DNA of 32,748 bases from Asanoa iriomotensis (GCF_016862515.1 NZ_BONC01000081.1:1-32748); one strand, 5' to 3'; positions 17,856-29,041 are shown, counted from the first letter of the stretch. Numbers and translations: made by a program. Notes: generated from the sequence alone by a model not told the origin.

Positions 17856-20218
17856 TCGTCGTTCACGCAGCGGAGCACCGGCTTGTCTGTCGGTGCTCCG
17901 ATCGTGAAGGTCACTGATTCGCCCGGGAAGAGGGTCAGTAGGGCGTCGTCGGGATCCGTGCGGTCCGGGTAGAGGGTCAGGTCGCGCAGGAAGGTGCGGG
18001 CCGTGACGGTCAGCTTGGTTCCGTCGAGCTTTGTGTCGTACTCCGCTTTGGGGTAGGCCATGTCCTTGTCCTCGGCGTAGAACCACCAGGCGCGTTCGCC
18101 GTCCGCCTCTGCCCACAGCACCTCTGTGTGCGGGTCGTCGGGTGTGGCGATGGCGTGTGTTATCTCGGTTTTGCTGTGGGGCGCCACTTTTACGTGACTG
18201 GTTTGTTGTGCTTTCGTTTCGCCGTCCAGTGTGGACCTTCTGGTGACGACGGTCGTTTGCCAGGGGGTGCCGGTGTCGTTGACGAGGACGGCCTTCTCGT
18301 GGTTCAGGGTCAGCAGGCGGTCCGCGTACGCCCTTCGTAGGGCGTACCACATGGGTTTGCGGCGGCCGGCGCCGTCGATCGCGCTCCATGAGGTGACCGG
18401 CCAGCAGTCGTTGAGTTGCCAGACGATGGTGCCCATGCAGTACGGGCGGAGGGCGCGGAAGTGCTCGACTCCCAGCTGGATGGCGCGGGCCTGGTTGACC
18501 TGGGTCAGGTAGTGCCAGTCCGCCGTGTGGTGTGTTCTCTTGAAGTGCGCGTCCAGTCCACGTTGGAGCTTCTGCTGGCCGTCGGCCGCCTTCTGGTGGT
18601 GGAGCATACCGGGTGAGTCTTCGGTCAGCGGGTCGTCGGTGATCGACTCTTTGATCGTGGCCCAGGAGGGTGGGGCCTGGTAGCCGAACTCGGCGACGAA
18701 CCTGGGCCGGTGGTCGCGGTAGTGTGTGTAGTCCTTCTGGTTCCAGACGTCCCAGATGTGCATCGTGCCGTGGGCCGGGTCGTTGGGGTGCCGGTCGTCG
18801 GTGCCGGACCAGGGGCTGCCGGGCCAGTACGGTCTCGTGGGGTCGAGGTCTTCGACGATGGCTGGAAGAGTCCGGTGGTAGTAGCCCGCGCCCCAGGTCT
18901 TGTCGTCGAGCTTGTCGCGCCAGCCCCAGTCCGCGTGGCCCCAGATGTTCTCGTTGTTGCCGCACCACCAGATCAGGCTCGGGTGGCTGGCCAGGCGCAC
19001 CACCTGCTCGGCCGCCTCGGCGGCTACTTCGGTGGCGAAGGGTTCCTCCTCGGGGTAGGCGGCGCAGGCGAAGAGGAAGTCCTGCGTGACCATGAGGCCG
19101 TACGCGTCGGCCAAGTCGTAGAAGTCCTCCGACTCGTAGCGGCCGCCGCCCCAGACGCGCAGCAGGTTGACGTTGGCGCCGGTGGCCTGTTGGAGGCGCT
19201 GGTCGAGGCGCTCTCTGGTGATCCGGGACGGGAAGACGTCGTCGGGGATCCAGTTGACGCCGCGCACGAAGATCGGTTGGTCGTTGACCGTCACGGTGAA
19301 CGGGGTGCCGTCCGCGTCGGGCGTGGTGCCGATGCGGACGTCGCGGAACCCGATCTTGCGGTGCCAGGTGTCGAGGGTCGTGCCGGTGTTGTCGGCGAGC
19401 GTGACCTCGAGGTCGTAGCGGGGCTGGTCGCCGTATCCGCGGGGCCACCAGCGTCTCGGCTCGGGGATCTCGAGCGTCAGGTGTGCGGTGTCGCCGGCGG
19501 TGGTCGCGCTGGTGGTGTGCTTCCCGACGGTCGCGGTGAGTGTGAGGGGGCCGTCGGTGGCGCGGGCGATGTCGGCGTGCACCTCGACTCGGCCCGTGTC
19601 GCCGTCGACCGTCACCAGTGGACGGACGCGGTCGAGCCGGGCGGTGTGCCAGAGGTGGAGGTCGACCGGCTGCCAGACGCCGGCGGTGACAAGGTTTGGG
19701 CCCCAGTCCCAGCCGAAGTTGCAGGCCATCTTGCGGATGAAGTTGAACGGTTCAGGGTAGGCGTTGGGTCGGTCGCCGAGGGTGCGTTGCCAGTGCTCGG
19801 CGTAGTCGCGCGCCGGGTGGAAGGTGATCCGCAGTTCGTTGGTGCCAGGCTGCAGGCCGTCGCGGACGTCGAAGCGGTAGGACCTGTGCATGTTGGCGGT
19901 GCTGCCGAGCGGGACGCCGTTGAGCTCCAGGTCGGCGATGGTGTCGAGGCCTTCGCAGACGAGGTCGACCCGGTCGTGCCCGCCTGGGCCCCGCCAGTCG
20001 AAGCGCGCGGTGTAAGTCCAGGTTGTTCTTCCGACCCACTGGAGCAGGGTCTCGTTGCGGTCGTGGAACGGTTCAGGAATCAGCCCGGCGGCGAGGAGGT
20101 CGGTGTGCACGCAACCGGGCACGGCAGCGGGAATCGCTCCGGCGGCGGCCACATTCTCGGGGACCTCGTTGCCGGCCGCGGGCGCGAACGTCCAGCCGGC
20201 ATTGAGCGTTTTCCGCAT
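17834..20218 (-). CDS. Beta-mannosidase, glycoside hydrolase family 2
   Basis: Removes beta-linked mannose from the non-reducing end of manno-oligosaccharides or N-glycan cores. The 794-residue protein starts [17 protein letters not shown] and has the [15 protein letters not shown] motif typical of GH2 beta-mannosidases. The general acid/base is Glu423 in [16 protein letters not shown] and the predicted nucleophile is Glu510 in [13 protein letters not shown]. The beta-sandwich domains flank the TIM barrel as usual. There is no signal peptide, so it is cytosolic and needs an importer, which matches the nearby Opp-type system. The ATG follows GAGGG. It is divergent from the LacI repressor and has an operator at its predicted transcription start. 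Confidence 0.92.
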   Translation of the reverse strand: MRKTLNAGWTFAPAAGNEVPENVAAAGAIPAAVPGCVHTDLLAAGLIPEPFHDRNETLLQWVGRTTWTYTARFDWRGPGGHDRVDLVCEGLDTIADLELNGVPLGSTANMHRSYRFDVRDGLQPGTNELRITFHPARDYAEHWQRTLGDRPNAYPEPFNFIRKMACNFGWDWGPNLVTAGVWQPVDLHLWHTARLDRVRPLVTVDGDTGRVEVHADIARATDGPLTLTATVGKHTTSATTAGDTAHLTLEIPEPRRWWPRGYGDQPRYDLEVTLADNTGTTLDTWHRKIGFRDVRIGTTPDADGTPFTVTVNDQPIFVRGVNWIPDDVFPSRITRERLDQRLQQATGANVNLLRVWGGGRYESEDFYDLADAYGLMVTQDFLFACAAYPEEEPFATEVAAEAAEQVVRLASHPSLIWWCGNNENIWGHADWGWRDKLDDKTWGAGYYHRTLPAIVEDLDPTRPYWPGSPWSGTDDRHPNDPAHGTMHIWDVWNQKDYTHYRDHRPRFVAEFGYQAPPSWATIKESITDDPLTEDSPGMLHHQKAADGQQKLQRGLDAHFKRTHHTADWHYLTQVNQARAIQLGVEHFRALRPYCMGTIVWQLNDCWPVTSWSAIDGAGRRKPMWYALRRAYADRLLTLNHEKAVLVNDTGTPWQTTVVTRRSTLDGETKAQQTSHVKVAPHSKTEITHAIATPDDPHTEVLWAEADGERAWWFYAEDKDMAYPKAEYDTKLDGTKLTVTARTFLRDLTLYPDRTDPDDALLTLFPGESVTFTIGAPTDKPVLRCVNDDYSGTFR

Positions 20219-20247
20219 GGGCCCTCGACTCTCCGCCGATGCGATCT

Positions 20248-20263
20248 GCTGAACCGGATAAGT
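20248..20263. promoter_or_regulatory. Predicted LacI operator O1 (beta-mannosidase)
   Basis: GCTGAACCGGATAAGT matches the palindrome ACTTAACCGGTTAAGT at 13 of 16 positions, with the central CG expected for LacI-family operators. It starts 7 nt beyond the predicted -10 of the mannosidase promoter, where binding would block transcription. Confidence 0.7.
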
Positions 20264-20270
20264 TGAATTG

Positions 20271-20300
20271 ACGGTACGATGGTCGCGGGAATGCTGTCAA
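20271..20300 (-). promoter_or_regulatory. Predicted beta-mannosidase promoter
   Basis: A perfect TTGACA (20295-20300), an 18-nt spacer and TACCGT (20271-20276; TAnnnT form) point at the mannosidase gene, with the start falling at the edge of the LacI operator. Confidence 0.6.
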
Positions 20301-20350
20301 CGGCGGTGGTAGCTTGCCCTCGGCAACCATTTCTCCGTCGGGAGGCAGGG

Positions 20351-21373
20351 GTGAAGCGGCCGACGATCGCCGACATCGCGCGGCGGGCGGGCGTCTCGAA
20401 GGGCGCGGTGTCATATGCCCTCAACGGCCAACGCGGCGTGTCGGAGGCAACCCGCCGCCGCATCCTGGCGATCGCCGACGAGATCGGCTGGAACCCACAC
20501 AGCGCGGCCCGCGCCCTCTCGGGCGCCGCGGCGGACACCATCGGCCTGGCGTTGCGCCGCCCGGCCCGGGTCCTCGGCTTCGAGCCGTTCTACATGGAGC
20601 TCATCAGCGGTGTGGAGGCGGAGCTGTCGGACCGCGCGTACGCCCTGATGCTGCAGATCGTGGCCGACGCGGACGCGGAGGTCGACGTCTACCGCCGCTG
20701 GTGGGGCGAACGCCGGGTCGACGGGGTCCTGATCTGCGACCTACGGGTGTCGGACCCACGCATCCCGGTGGTCACGGACCTACACCTGCCAGCGGTGGTG
20801 GTCGGCGGCCCGGAAGGCGTGGGCGACGTCCCGCACGTCTGGAACGACGACGCCGCGGCCCTGATCGAGACGGTGGAGTATCTGGCGGCGTTGGGCCACC
20901 GCCGCATCGCGCGGGTGGCGGGCCTGCCGGATCTGTGGCACACGCGGGTGCGGGCAGGGGCGTTCAAGGAGGCGTGCGGACGCCTGGGCGTGAAGTGGTC
21001 GCAGACGATCGGCACCGACTATTCGGGGGAAGAAGGCGCGCAGGCCACCCGCCGGCTGCTGAGCGGCGAGACCCGCCCGACCGCGGTGATCTACGACAAC
21101 GACGTGATGGCGGTGGCGGGCCTGGGGGTGGCCCAGGAGATGGGGCTGACCGTTCCGGGAGATCTGTCCATAGTGGCTTTCGACGACTCACCGCTGTGCC
21201 GGCTGGTGCATCCGTCGTTGACGGCTCTGGCCCGTGACATCCCCGCCTACGGCGCGCTGGCGGCACGCCAACTCCTGGCCGCTATTGGGGGGCAGTCGGT
21301 CGGCTCGGTCCAGGACGCGACCGCACGTCTGGTCCCCCGCGCCAGCACCGCCAAGCCACGCCCCGTCGACTAG
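20351..21373 (+). CDS. LacI-family repressor of the beta-mannoside locus
   Basis: A 340-residue regulator. The N-terminal helix-turn-helix reads TIADIARRAGVSKGAVSYAL and is followed by the hinge region (SAARALSG). A periplasmic-binding-protein-like effector domain fills the rest, including TIGLALRRPARVLGF and the C-terminal TVPGDLSIVAFDDSPL. The GTG start is chosen for its strong GGAGGCAGGG and because HTH proteins of this family begin within a few residues of TIADIA. It is divergent from the beta-mannosidase with the operator between, and predicted sites upstream of the importer suggest it controls both. The effector is probably a manno-oligosaccharide or mannose derivative (inference). The 235 bp after it, up to the convergent ATPase gene, hold nothing I recognise. 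Confidence 0.9.
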   Translation: MKRPTIADIARRAGVSKGAVSYALNGQRGVSEATRRRILAIADEIGWNPHSAARALSGAAADTIGLALRRPARVLGFEPFYMELISGVEAELSDRAYALMLQIVADADAEVDVYRRWWGERRVDGVLICDLRVSDPRIPVVTDLHLPAVVVGGPEGVGDVPHVWNDDAAALIETVEYLAALGHRRIARVAGLPDLWHTRVRAGAFKEACGRLGVKWSQTIGTDYSGEEGAQATRRLLSGETRPTAVIYDNDVMAVAGLGVAQEMGLTVPGDLSIVAFDDSPLCRLVHPSLTALARDIPAYGALAARQLLAAIGGQSVGSVQDATARLVPRASTAKPRPVD

Positions 21374-21608
21374 GGACACCACCCCCTCTCCGGACTCCGC
21401 GACGCCCACACCTGCCAACCGCACCGCCGCGGCCTTCGGCCATGGCCGGGCATCGGACGCCCGAGCCCACTCGGACCCCACCGACCGCGACGGTGTGTGC
21501 ACTGAACCGCTTTGCTCTTGGCCGGCCAGGTCGGCACCAAGCCCGTCCTGGTCGGTTCGGTTGTGGACGTTGATCGGTAGGTCGTGTCTCGGACCCAGAC
21601 GAAACTAG

Positions 21609-22403
21609 CTACTTAACCGGTTCATTCCAGCGGGTGTGCAAATGAGGGACCGCGGCCAGGAGATTGCGGGTGTATTCGTGCTGTGGGCGGGCGAATACCT
21701 CATCCGTCGGGCCGGACTCGACGACTTCGCCCGCGCGAAGGATGACCGTGCGGTCGCTGATGTAGGTGCCCAGCGCCAGGTCGTGCGTGACGAACAGGAC
21801 GCCCAGGCCCTTGGTCTTCAGGTCGCCGAGCAGGTTGAGCACGTCGATCCGGGTCGAGGCGTCGAGCATGCTGATGATCTCGTCGGCCACCAGCAGACGG
21901 ATGTCCAACAGCAGCGCCCGGGCGATCAGCATGCGCTGGAGTTGCCCGCCGCTGAGTTGGTGCGGGTACTTGTCCAGCACGTCAGCGGGCTCGAGCCGGA
22001 CGCCTTCGAGTGCGGCCTCGACCCGCCGGCGCCACTTGATGGCCGGCACCGATGGAAAGAAGCCGTCGCGGACCAGTGCGAAGACGCGGTCCGCCTTGAA
22101 CACCGGGTTGAACGTGCTGAACGGATCCTGGAACACACCCTGCACCTGCCGGTGATAGCCGCGCAGGGCCCGACCCCGCAGCCCTCCGACCGGCACGTCG
22201 TCGAACGTGATGCTCCCCCGGGTCGGCGACGCCAACCCGAGGACCATCCGCCCGATCGTGGTCTTGCCGCTGCCGCTCTCCCCGATCAGCGAGACCACCT
22301 CGCCGGCCCGGACCTCCATCGACACATCCCGAACGGCCGTCAATTCTCGGGTGCCGAACGCACCCAACCGATAGGTCTTCCACACCCCGTCAAGCCGCAG
22401 CAT
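21609..22403 (-). CDS. ABC importer ATPase, OppF type
   Basis: A 264-residue ATPase with Walker A GESGSGKTT (41-49), signature LSGGQLQRMLIARALL, Walker B LLVADE and switch His in FVTHDL. Walker B is followed by IISMLD rather than the usual (P)xSALD. It lacks the C-terminal Cys-rich Opp extension and ends shortly after HEYTRNLLAAVPHLHT. The ATG is preceded by GGGGAGG at 6 nt. It is the last gene of the importer operon and is separated from the oppD-type gene by a duplicated region. Its last codons (EPVK, stop) form a near-operator sequence. Confidence 0.9.
   Translation of the reverse strand: MLRLDGVWKTYRLGAFGTRELTAVRDVSMEVRAGEVVSLIGESGSGKTTIGRMVLGLASPTRGSITFDDVPVGGLRGRALRGYHRQVQGVFQDPFSTFNPVFKADRVFALVRDGFFPSVPAIKWRRRVEAALEGVRLEPADVLDKYPHQLSGGQLQRMLIARALLLDIRLLVADEIISMLDASTRIDVLNLLGDLKTKGLGVLFVTHDLALGTYISDRTVILRAGEVVESGPTDEVFARPQHEYTRNLLAAVPHLHTRWNEPVK
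21611..21626. promoter_or_regulatory. Operator-like site at the end of the OppF-type gene
   Basis: ACTTAACCGGTTCATT matches the LacI palindrome at 14 of 16 positions, with one complete half-site, but lies in the last codons of the ATPase gene. It is not at a visible promoter. It could be an auxiliary site for looping, or chance. Confidence 0.4.
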
Positions 22404-22587
22404 CACGATCCTCCCCTTCGACCCAACGGCCCAAGGTCACTCCCGGCGGCCATGGCCTGGAACCCGACGCCCGCCGCCAGCCTGACCGGCTCGCCCCGCT
22501 CGTCGGTGCTCTCGACGGCGCCCAGCACGATCCCGACTTCCGGCAGGCCACCTGCTGGTTTTCGACCACCTCAACGGACGGCAGCAT
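22390..22587 (-). pseudogene. Remnant copy of the OppD-type tail (unit 1), read-through ORF
   Basis: Starts ATGCTG and encodes LPSVEVVENQQVACRKSGS, a diverged copy of the OppD-type tail. It has lost the tail's stop codon and runs on for 65 codons into the start of the OppF-type gene. It is preceded by a GGGGGAGATCGTG ribosome-site copy. Probably a duplication relic. Confidence 0.55.
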
Positions 22588-22668
22588 CACGATCTCCCCC
22601 GTCGACCCGACGACCCGAGGTCACACCCTCCGGCCATGGCCTGGAACCCGACGCCCGCCGCCCGCCCG

Positions 22669-22713
22669 TCACGACCCGGCCTTCCAGCAGGCCACCTCAA
22701 CGAACGACAGCAT
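22669..22713 (-). pseudogene. Remnant copy of the OppD-type tail (unit 2), 14 codons
   Basis: ATG, then LSFVEVACWKAGS and a stop: the last residues of the OppD-type ATPase with five residues deleted. A GGGGGAGATCGTG copy precedes it, so ribosomes could initiate here. It is a duplication relic, or possibly a minute coupling ORF. Confidence 0.55.
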
Positions 22714-22794
22714 CACGATCTCCCCCGTCGACCCGACGACCCAAGGTCGCACCCTCCGGCCATGGCCTGGAACCCGACGCTCGCCGACCGCCCG

Positions 22795-23748
<954 letters not shown>

Positions 23749-23749
23749 C

Positions 23750-24670
23750 TCACATCTCCCGCAGCTTGGGGTTGAAGACCTCGTCCAGCCCGACGTTCAT
23801 CACGTACAGCGCGCCTACGATCGCCGTTATCGCCGCCCCCGGCGGGACGAACCACCACCACAGTCCTAGATGGAGCGCGCTCCAGTGGACCGCGCTGTTC
23901 ATCATCAGGCCGAGCGACACCACGTCCGTCGGCCCCAGGCCGATGAAGTCGAGCGTCGCCGCCATCAGCACCGCGCCGCCGAACAGCAGGATGAATGTCA
24001 TGAACAGGTAGGAGCTCATGTTCGGCGCGATCTCCCGGCGGATCACCGCGAGCGGCCGCATCCCGCTTAACCGGGCCAGGTCGACGAACTCCCTTGACCG
24101 CAGCGAGAAGGTCTGCGCCCGCACCGCGCGCGCCACCCACGGCCACGAGAACAGGCCGATGAACAGCGCCTGCATGGGCACCGAGGTGATGCCGACGTAC
24201 GCGTGCAGGATGATCAGCACCGCCAGCGCCGGCAGGACCAGCACGATGTTGGTCAGCATGTTGAGCAGCTCGTCGACCAGACCACCGCGGTAGCCGGCGA
24301 CGAAGCCGATCGTCATGCCGATCAGGCCGGCCAGGCCACCGCCCAGCAGGCCCACCACGAACGTCGACCGGATCCCGTTGGCGAACTGCAGGAACACGTC
24401 CTGCCCGAAGGTGGTCGTGCCGAACCAGAAGTCCGCCGACGGCGGCGACGAGGGCGGGCCCACGTACTCGTTGGGGCCGTGGTCCGTGAAGAACGGCGCG
24501 ACCAGGCCGAGCACGAGGAACGCGAGGATCACGACCGTGCCGCCGACCACCTTCCGGTTTCGCAGCGCGAAATGGAGCACATCGCGGCGGCGCGGACCGG
24601 CCACCGGCGTAACCGGTTCAGCGGGCGCCGGCGCACCGGTTGCCGAAACGTGTTCGGTGGTGTCGGTCAT
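23750..24670 (-). CDS. ABC importer permease, OppC type
   Basis: A 306-residue inner-membrane permease. An N-terminal cytoplasmic stretch is followed by the first helix (VVGGTVVILAFLVLGLVAPF, about 40-60), the FGTTTFGQDVFLQFANGIRST motif typical of OppC/DppC, further helices, and the ATPase-contact (EAA) loop EFVDLARLSGMRPLAVIRRE. The ATG overlaps the oppB stop (ATGA). The frame is open far upstream, but that part is oppB read in another frame. Confidence 0.93.
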   Translation of the reverse strand: MTDTTEHVSATGAPAPAEPVTPVAGPRRRDVLHFALRNRKVVGGTVVILAFLVLGLVAPFFTDHGPNEYVGPPSSPPSADFWFGTTTFGQDVFLQFANGIRSTFVVGLLGGGLAGLIGMTIGFVAGYRGGLVDELLNMLTNIVLVLPALAVLIILHAYVGITSVPMQALFIGLFSWPWVARAVRAQTFSLRSREFVDLARLSGMRPLAVIRREIAPNMSSYLFMTFILLFGGAVLMAATLDFIGLGPTDVVSLGLMMNSAVHWSALHLGLWWWFVPPGAAITAIVGALYVMNVGLDEVFNPKLREM

Positions 24671-25659
24671 GTCGCCCCCTGCATGCCGGTCCGGGTGCGC
24701 GGGTCCACCAGGACGTACACGATGTCGATCAGGAAGTTGGCGGCCAGCACGCCGATCACGATGAACAGGAAGACCCCCTGCAGGAGGAAGAAGTCCTGGT
24801 TCTGGATGGCCTGCAGGATGAGGTGGCCGAGGCCCGGGTACGCGAAGACGATCTCGGTCACCAGCGCGCCGGCCACCAGGACGCCGAGTTGCAGCGCGAG
24901 GCCGGTCAGCTGCGGCAGCAACGCGTTGCGGAACGCGTACCGCCGGATCAGCCGGCGTGGTGCGCCAAGCGCGGCCAGATAGTTCGCGTAGTCGGCCTCC
25001 AGCTCGTAGATGATCAGGTTGCGCATCCCGATCGCCCAGCCGCCGAACGCCACCAGGAACAGCGAGAGGAACGGCAGGAACCAGTGCTGGGCAAGGCTTC
25101 CGACGAACGCCCACGACCATTCCGGCCGCATCTCGAAGCTGTAGCCGCCGGCGACCGGGAACAGCCCGGCCACGATGCCGAGACCCCAGGCGAGCAGGAT
25201 CCCCAACCACATGTACGGCGTGGCGGTCAGCGCGTACGACACCGGCAGCGCGGTGTTGTCGAGCCACTTTCGGCGAGCCGCCAGAGCGCCCACCTTGTTG
25301 CCGGCCCACCAGCTCAACAGGATCGACGGCAGCAGCAGCGCGAGCGTGTAAGGCACCGCGTCGACGATGACGTCCGCCACCGGCGCCGGAAACAACCACA
25401 CGCTCACGCCGAGGTTGCCCTGGAACAGCTCAACCCAGTATTTCAGATATTGCTTCCACAATGGAACGTCGAGCCCGAACACGTTCTCGTAGTAGGCCCG
25501 CATGGGCGCGATGGCCTCCGGGTTCGAGACCGACGTGCGGGTCAACATGCGCAGGACCGGATCCCCCGGCATGAACCGGGGGATCAACCAGTTCAGCGTC
25601 ACCGCGACCACGAAGGTCAGGGCATAGATGGCGAGCTTGCGGCCGAAGTACCGCCTCAT
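24667..25659 (-). CDS. ABC importer permease, OppB type
   Basis: A 330-residue permease starting MRRYFGRKLAIYALTFVVAV (first helix about 8-27), with the PGDPVLRML motif of OppB/DppB proteins, several further helices and the EAA loop ADYANYLAALGAPRRLIRRY. The last helices include VLVAGALVTEIVFAYPGLG. The ATG shares one base with the stop of the binding-protein gene (TGATG); an in-frame start further upstream would lie inside that gene. Confidence 0.93.
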   Translation of the reverse strand: MRRYFGRKLAIYALTFVVAVTLNWLIPRFMPGDPVLRMLTRTSVSNPEAIAPMRAYYENVFGLDVPLWKQYLKYWVELFQGNLGVSVWLFPAPVADVIVDAVPYTLALLLPSILLSWWAGNKVGALAARRKWLDNTALPVSYALTATPYMWLGILLAWGLGIVAGLFPVAGGYSFEMRPEWSWAFVGSLAQHWFLPFLSLFLVAFGGWAIGMRNLIIYELEADYANYLAALGAPRRLIRRYAFRNALLPQLTGLALQLGVLVAGALVTEIVFAYPGLGHLILQAIQNQDFFLLQGVFLFIVIGVLAANFLIDIVYVLVDPRTRTGMQGAT

Positions 25660-27398
25660 CAGCCGACCGGCTTCAGTTGGGTCAGCATCTTGATGCTGCC
25701 CATCTCCCACAGGTTGTTCCAGGTCGTCGGCAGGTCCTTGGGTGCGTCACCGGCCGACGACGGCCAGTTGGTCCAATGTGTCGTGTTGTACTGCGCCCAC
25801 AGGCCGTTGTACCAGAGCGGGATCATCGGCAGCTCGGTCAGGTGGATCCGCTCCAGCTCGGCCATCGTCGTCTTGAACTCCGGCGCGTCCTGCGGCGTGC
25901 GGGCCAGCTTCTGCACGAGGTCCCACGCCGCCTTGTTCTCGTAGCGCGCGAAGTTGGCGGCGAACTGCTGCGGCTGGATCGGGAGCTGGAAGACGTAGTT
26001 GTAGTACTGCCACGGCGTGTTCGACAACCCGGCCCAGTTGTTGAGCAACAGGTCGAACGTGCCGGCGGTACGGGCGTCGTCGAGCGCGCCGGCGTCGGGG
26101 AACTCGGGCACCACGTTGATCCCGGCGGCCTGCGCACTGGCGCTGATCACCCGGGCCGCCTCCATCCAGTCGGTCCAGCCGGCCGGCACGATCAGCGACA
26201 GCTTGACCGGTTTACCGTCCTTGCCCTCGACGAACCCGTCCCGGTTGGTGTCCTGGTAGCCGGCGTCCGCCAGCGTCTTCTTGGCCTTGGCCGTGTCGAA
26301 CCCGAAGCCGCTCTGGCTCACCACGGACTGGTCGACGAACTGGTCCCAGACGGGCAGCAGACCGGTCGGGTTGGCGGCGCGGACGATATTGCCGTACACA
26401 CCCTCGACGATCTTCTTCGTGTCGATCGAGCCGGCCAGCGCCCGCCGGAACGCGACGTCGTTCATCGGCGCCTTGGTGGTGTTGGGAATCAGCATCGCCG
26501 TGTTGGCCGACAGCATGTACGGCGGCTCGGGGAAGTACGTCTTGATCTTGAAGTCGCCCTTGACCAGGTTGGCGATGCCCGGCAGGAAGTTGTTGGACAG
26601 GTCCATGTTGCCCTGCAGCAGCAGGCCGAGCGCGACCTCGTTGCTGGAGTTGACGATGTCCACGATGTACGTCGGCTTCACGTCGAGGCTCAGCGCCTTG
26701 GTCGCCCACCAGTCCGCCTTCTTCTTCCACACCATGCGGTCCTGGTCGTGGGTCAGATACTCGTAGGGCCCCGTCCCGACCGGCTTCTCGTTGGCGTTCG
26801 TGGTGATGTCGGCCTCGGAGCGCGACTCCCAGATGTGCTTGGGCACGATCGCGTTCTCGTACAGCCAGTTCTCCCACTCCTGGATCCGCGGGTCCGTGAA
26901 GGTGAACCGCACGGTGCGCGGGTCGACGACGTCGACGGCGGAGAGCCAGGTCCAGAGATTGCTGTACGGGACGGCTTTGATCTTCCCGAGCTCGACGGTG
27001 TATTTCACGTCGTCGGCGGTCAGCGGCTTGCCGTCGCCCCAGCTGACGCCCTCGCGCAGCGTCAGCGTGTAGGTCTTGTCGGCCCACTCGCCCTTCTCCG
27101 CGAGCCAGGGAGCGAGCTCGGTCTTCTGCGGGTCGAACAGGAACAACGTCTCGTACGCCAGGCCGACGGTGCCCATCGCGTGCCCCGGAATGATCGGGTT
27201 CCAGCTGTTGGGCGGTCCCCACTGGGTGCCGCTGGTGTAGAGCGTCTCGTTGCGCGGGTAGGCACCGCCTCCACCGCCGGGACCGGGCAGCCCGCCGGCA
27301 CCCGATGTCGCGGCGCCGTCGTCTCCGCCGGTGCACCCCGCCATGCCCATCGCGAGCGCGAGCACGCCCGCCACCAGCCACCTCGACCGCCTATGCAT
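25659..27398 (-). CDS. Solute-binding lipoprotein, family 5 (SBP_bac_5)
   Basis: A 579-residue extracellular receptor. The signal peptide ends in a lipobox (GMAGC, Cys22), followed by a Gly-rich linker. The family 5 fold shows YETLFLFDPQKTELAPWLAE, LREGVSWGDGKPLTADDVKY and FRRALAGSIDTKKIVEGVYG. Family members bind peptides, but several bind oligosaccharides (for example mannobiose- and cellobiose-binding homologues in Thermotoga). Linkage to a beta-mannosidase and a shared operator make a manno-oligosaccharide the likely ligand (inference). The ATG has GAGGAGG at 6 nt. It is first in the importer operon, the most strongly regulated position. Confidence 0.9.
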   Translation of the reverse strand: MHRRSRWLVAGVLALAMGMAGCTGGDDGAATSGAGGLPGPGGGGGAYPRNETLYTSGTQWGPPNSWNPIIPGHAMGTVGLAYETLFLFDPQKTELAPWLAEKGEWADKTYTLTLREGVSWGDGKPLTADDVKYTVELGKIKAVPYSNLWTWLSAVDVVDPRTVRFTFTDPRIQEWENWLYENAIVPKHIWESRSEADITTNANEKPVGTGPYEYLTHDQDRMVWKKKADWWATKALSLDVKPTYIVDIVNSSNEVALGLLLQGNMDLSNNFLPGIANLVKGDFKIKTYFPEPPYMLSANTAMLIPNTTKAPMNDVAFRRALAGSIDTKKIVEGVYGNIVRAANPTGLLPVWDQFVDQSVVSQSGFGFDTAKAKKTLADAGYQDTNRDGFVEGKDGKPVKLSLIVPAGWTDWMEAARVISASAQAAGINVVPEFPDAGALDDARTAGTFDLLLNNWAGLSNTPWQYYNYVFQLPIQPQQFAANFARYENKAAWDLVQKLARTPQDAPEFKTTMAELERIHLTELPMIPLWYNGLWAQYNTTHWTNWPSSAGDAPKDLPTTWNNLWEMGSIKMLTQLKPVG

Positions 27399-27445
27399 TG
27401 CCGTCCTCCTCTAGCCGGGAGTCTCAGACGTGCGATGTTAGGTAG

Positions 27446-27467
27446 ATCACTTAACCGGATAAGTGAT
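27446..27467. promoter_or_regulatory. Predicted LacI operator O2 (importer operon)
   Basis: The core ACTTAACCGGATAAGT (27449-27464) is extended by ATC and GAT, so 10 of 11 base pairs in the 22-bp palindrome are symmetric. It is the best site in the window and lies 3 nt downstream of the predicted -10, 48 bp before the binding-protein start codon. Confidence 0.82.
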
Positions 27468-27470
27468 GAC

Positions 27471-27499
27471 ACTGAAACATGGCTTTCGGTTGTCGTCAA
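27471..27499 (-). promoter_or_regulatory. Predicted promoter of the importer operon
   Basis: TTGACG (27494-27499), a 17-nt spacer and TTCAGT (27471-27476). The predicted start overlaps operator O2, the same geometry as at the mannosidase promoter. Confidence 0.6.
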
Positions 27500-27541
27500 G
27501 GGCACAACCAGCAATGAGGGTCGCCAAATGGGAGCGCGCCC

Positions 27542-27557
27542 ACTTAACCGGTTGCTT
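27542..27557. promoter_or_regulatory. Predicted auxiliary LacI site O3
   Basis: ACTTAACCGGTTGCTT has one perfect half-site and a degenerate second half (13 of 16 overall). Its centre is 93 bp from O2, close to nine helical turns, so looping between the two is possible. It is also about 60 bp before the glyA riboswitch. Confidence 0.55.
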
Positions 27558-27618
27558 TAGCAGTCTTCGATGCCTCGGCGCGGGCGCCCGCAACAGGAGC
27601 CTGCTCGGCTAGCATTTC

Positions 27619-27702
27619 CAGGTACTCGCGACTGGCGCAGCGAGGTGGAACTGACCACCGGGGAGCGACCACAGGCAACGCCGCACCGCGCGCCTGGGTG
27701 TG
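27619..27702 (+). ncRNA. ZTP (pfl) riboswitch
   Basis: Conserved blocks of the pfl motif appear in order: CGCGACTGGCG (27627-27637), then GGTGGAACTGACCACCGGGG (27644-27663) followed by AGCG, and after a variable stretch CGCGCCTGGGT (27689-27699), which forms the pseudoknot. ZTP riboswitches sense ZTP/AICAR accumulation during 10-formyl-tetrahydrofolate shortage and turn on folate and purine genes; glyA is a standard target. The expression platform is the short distance to the AGGAGG of glyA (27721-27726), suggesting translational control. No terminator hairpin with U-tract is seen. Confidence 0.88.
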
Positions 27703-27730
27703 GTGTTCGTCCGATGCCTCAGGAGGCGCC

Positions 27731-28999
<1,269 letters not shown>

Positions 29000-29011
29000 C
29001 CGTTTCGGAAG

Positions 29012-29041
29012 GGCTGGGCGGCGCGAATCCGCCGCCCAGCC
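29012..29041 (+). terminator. glyA terminator hairpin
   Basis: GGCTGGGCGGC pairs perfectly with GCCGCCCAGCC around an 8-nt loop, 12 nt after the stop codon, without a U-tract. The following 231 bp to the next gene contain nothing recognisable. Confidence 0.7.

Larger units (their letters stand above)
27399..27730. other. Divergent control region between the importer operon and glyA
   Basis: These 332 bases contain no protein gene. From left to right they hold the importer ribosome site, operator O2, the importer promoter, operator O3, a possible glyA -10 (TAGCAT, 27610-27615) and the ZTP riboswitch. Confidence 0.75.

Noticed and set aside
15924-19448. A very long minus-strand open frame of over 1,100 codons
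   Set aside because: It runs antisense to ilvD and in another frame of the beta-mannosidase, both well supported. Its Arg/Pro-rich translation is typical of a high-GC shadow frame.
24671-25399. N-terminal extension of the OppC-type permease
   Set aside because: The extension is the oppB sequence read in another frame. The ATG overlapping the oppB stop gives a normal OppC length.
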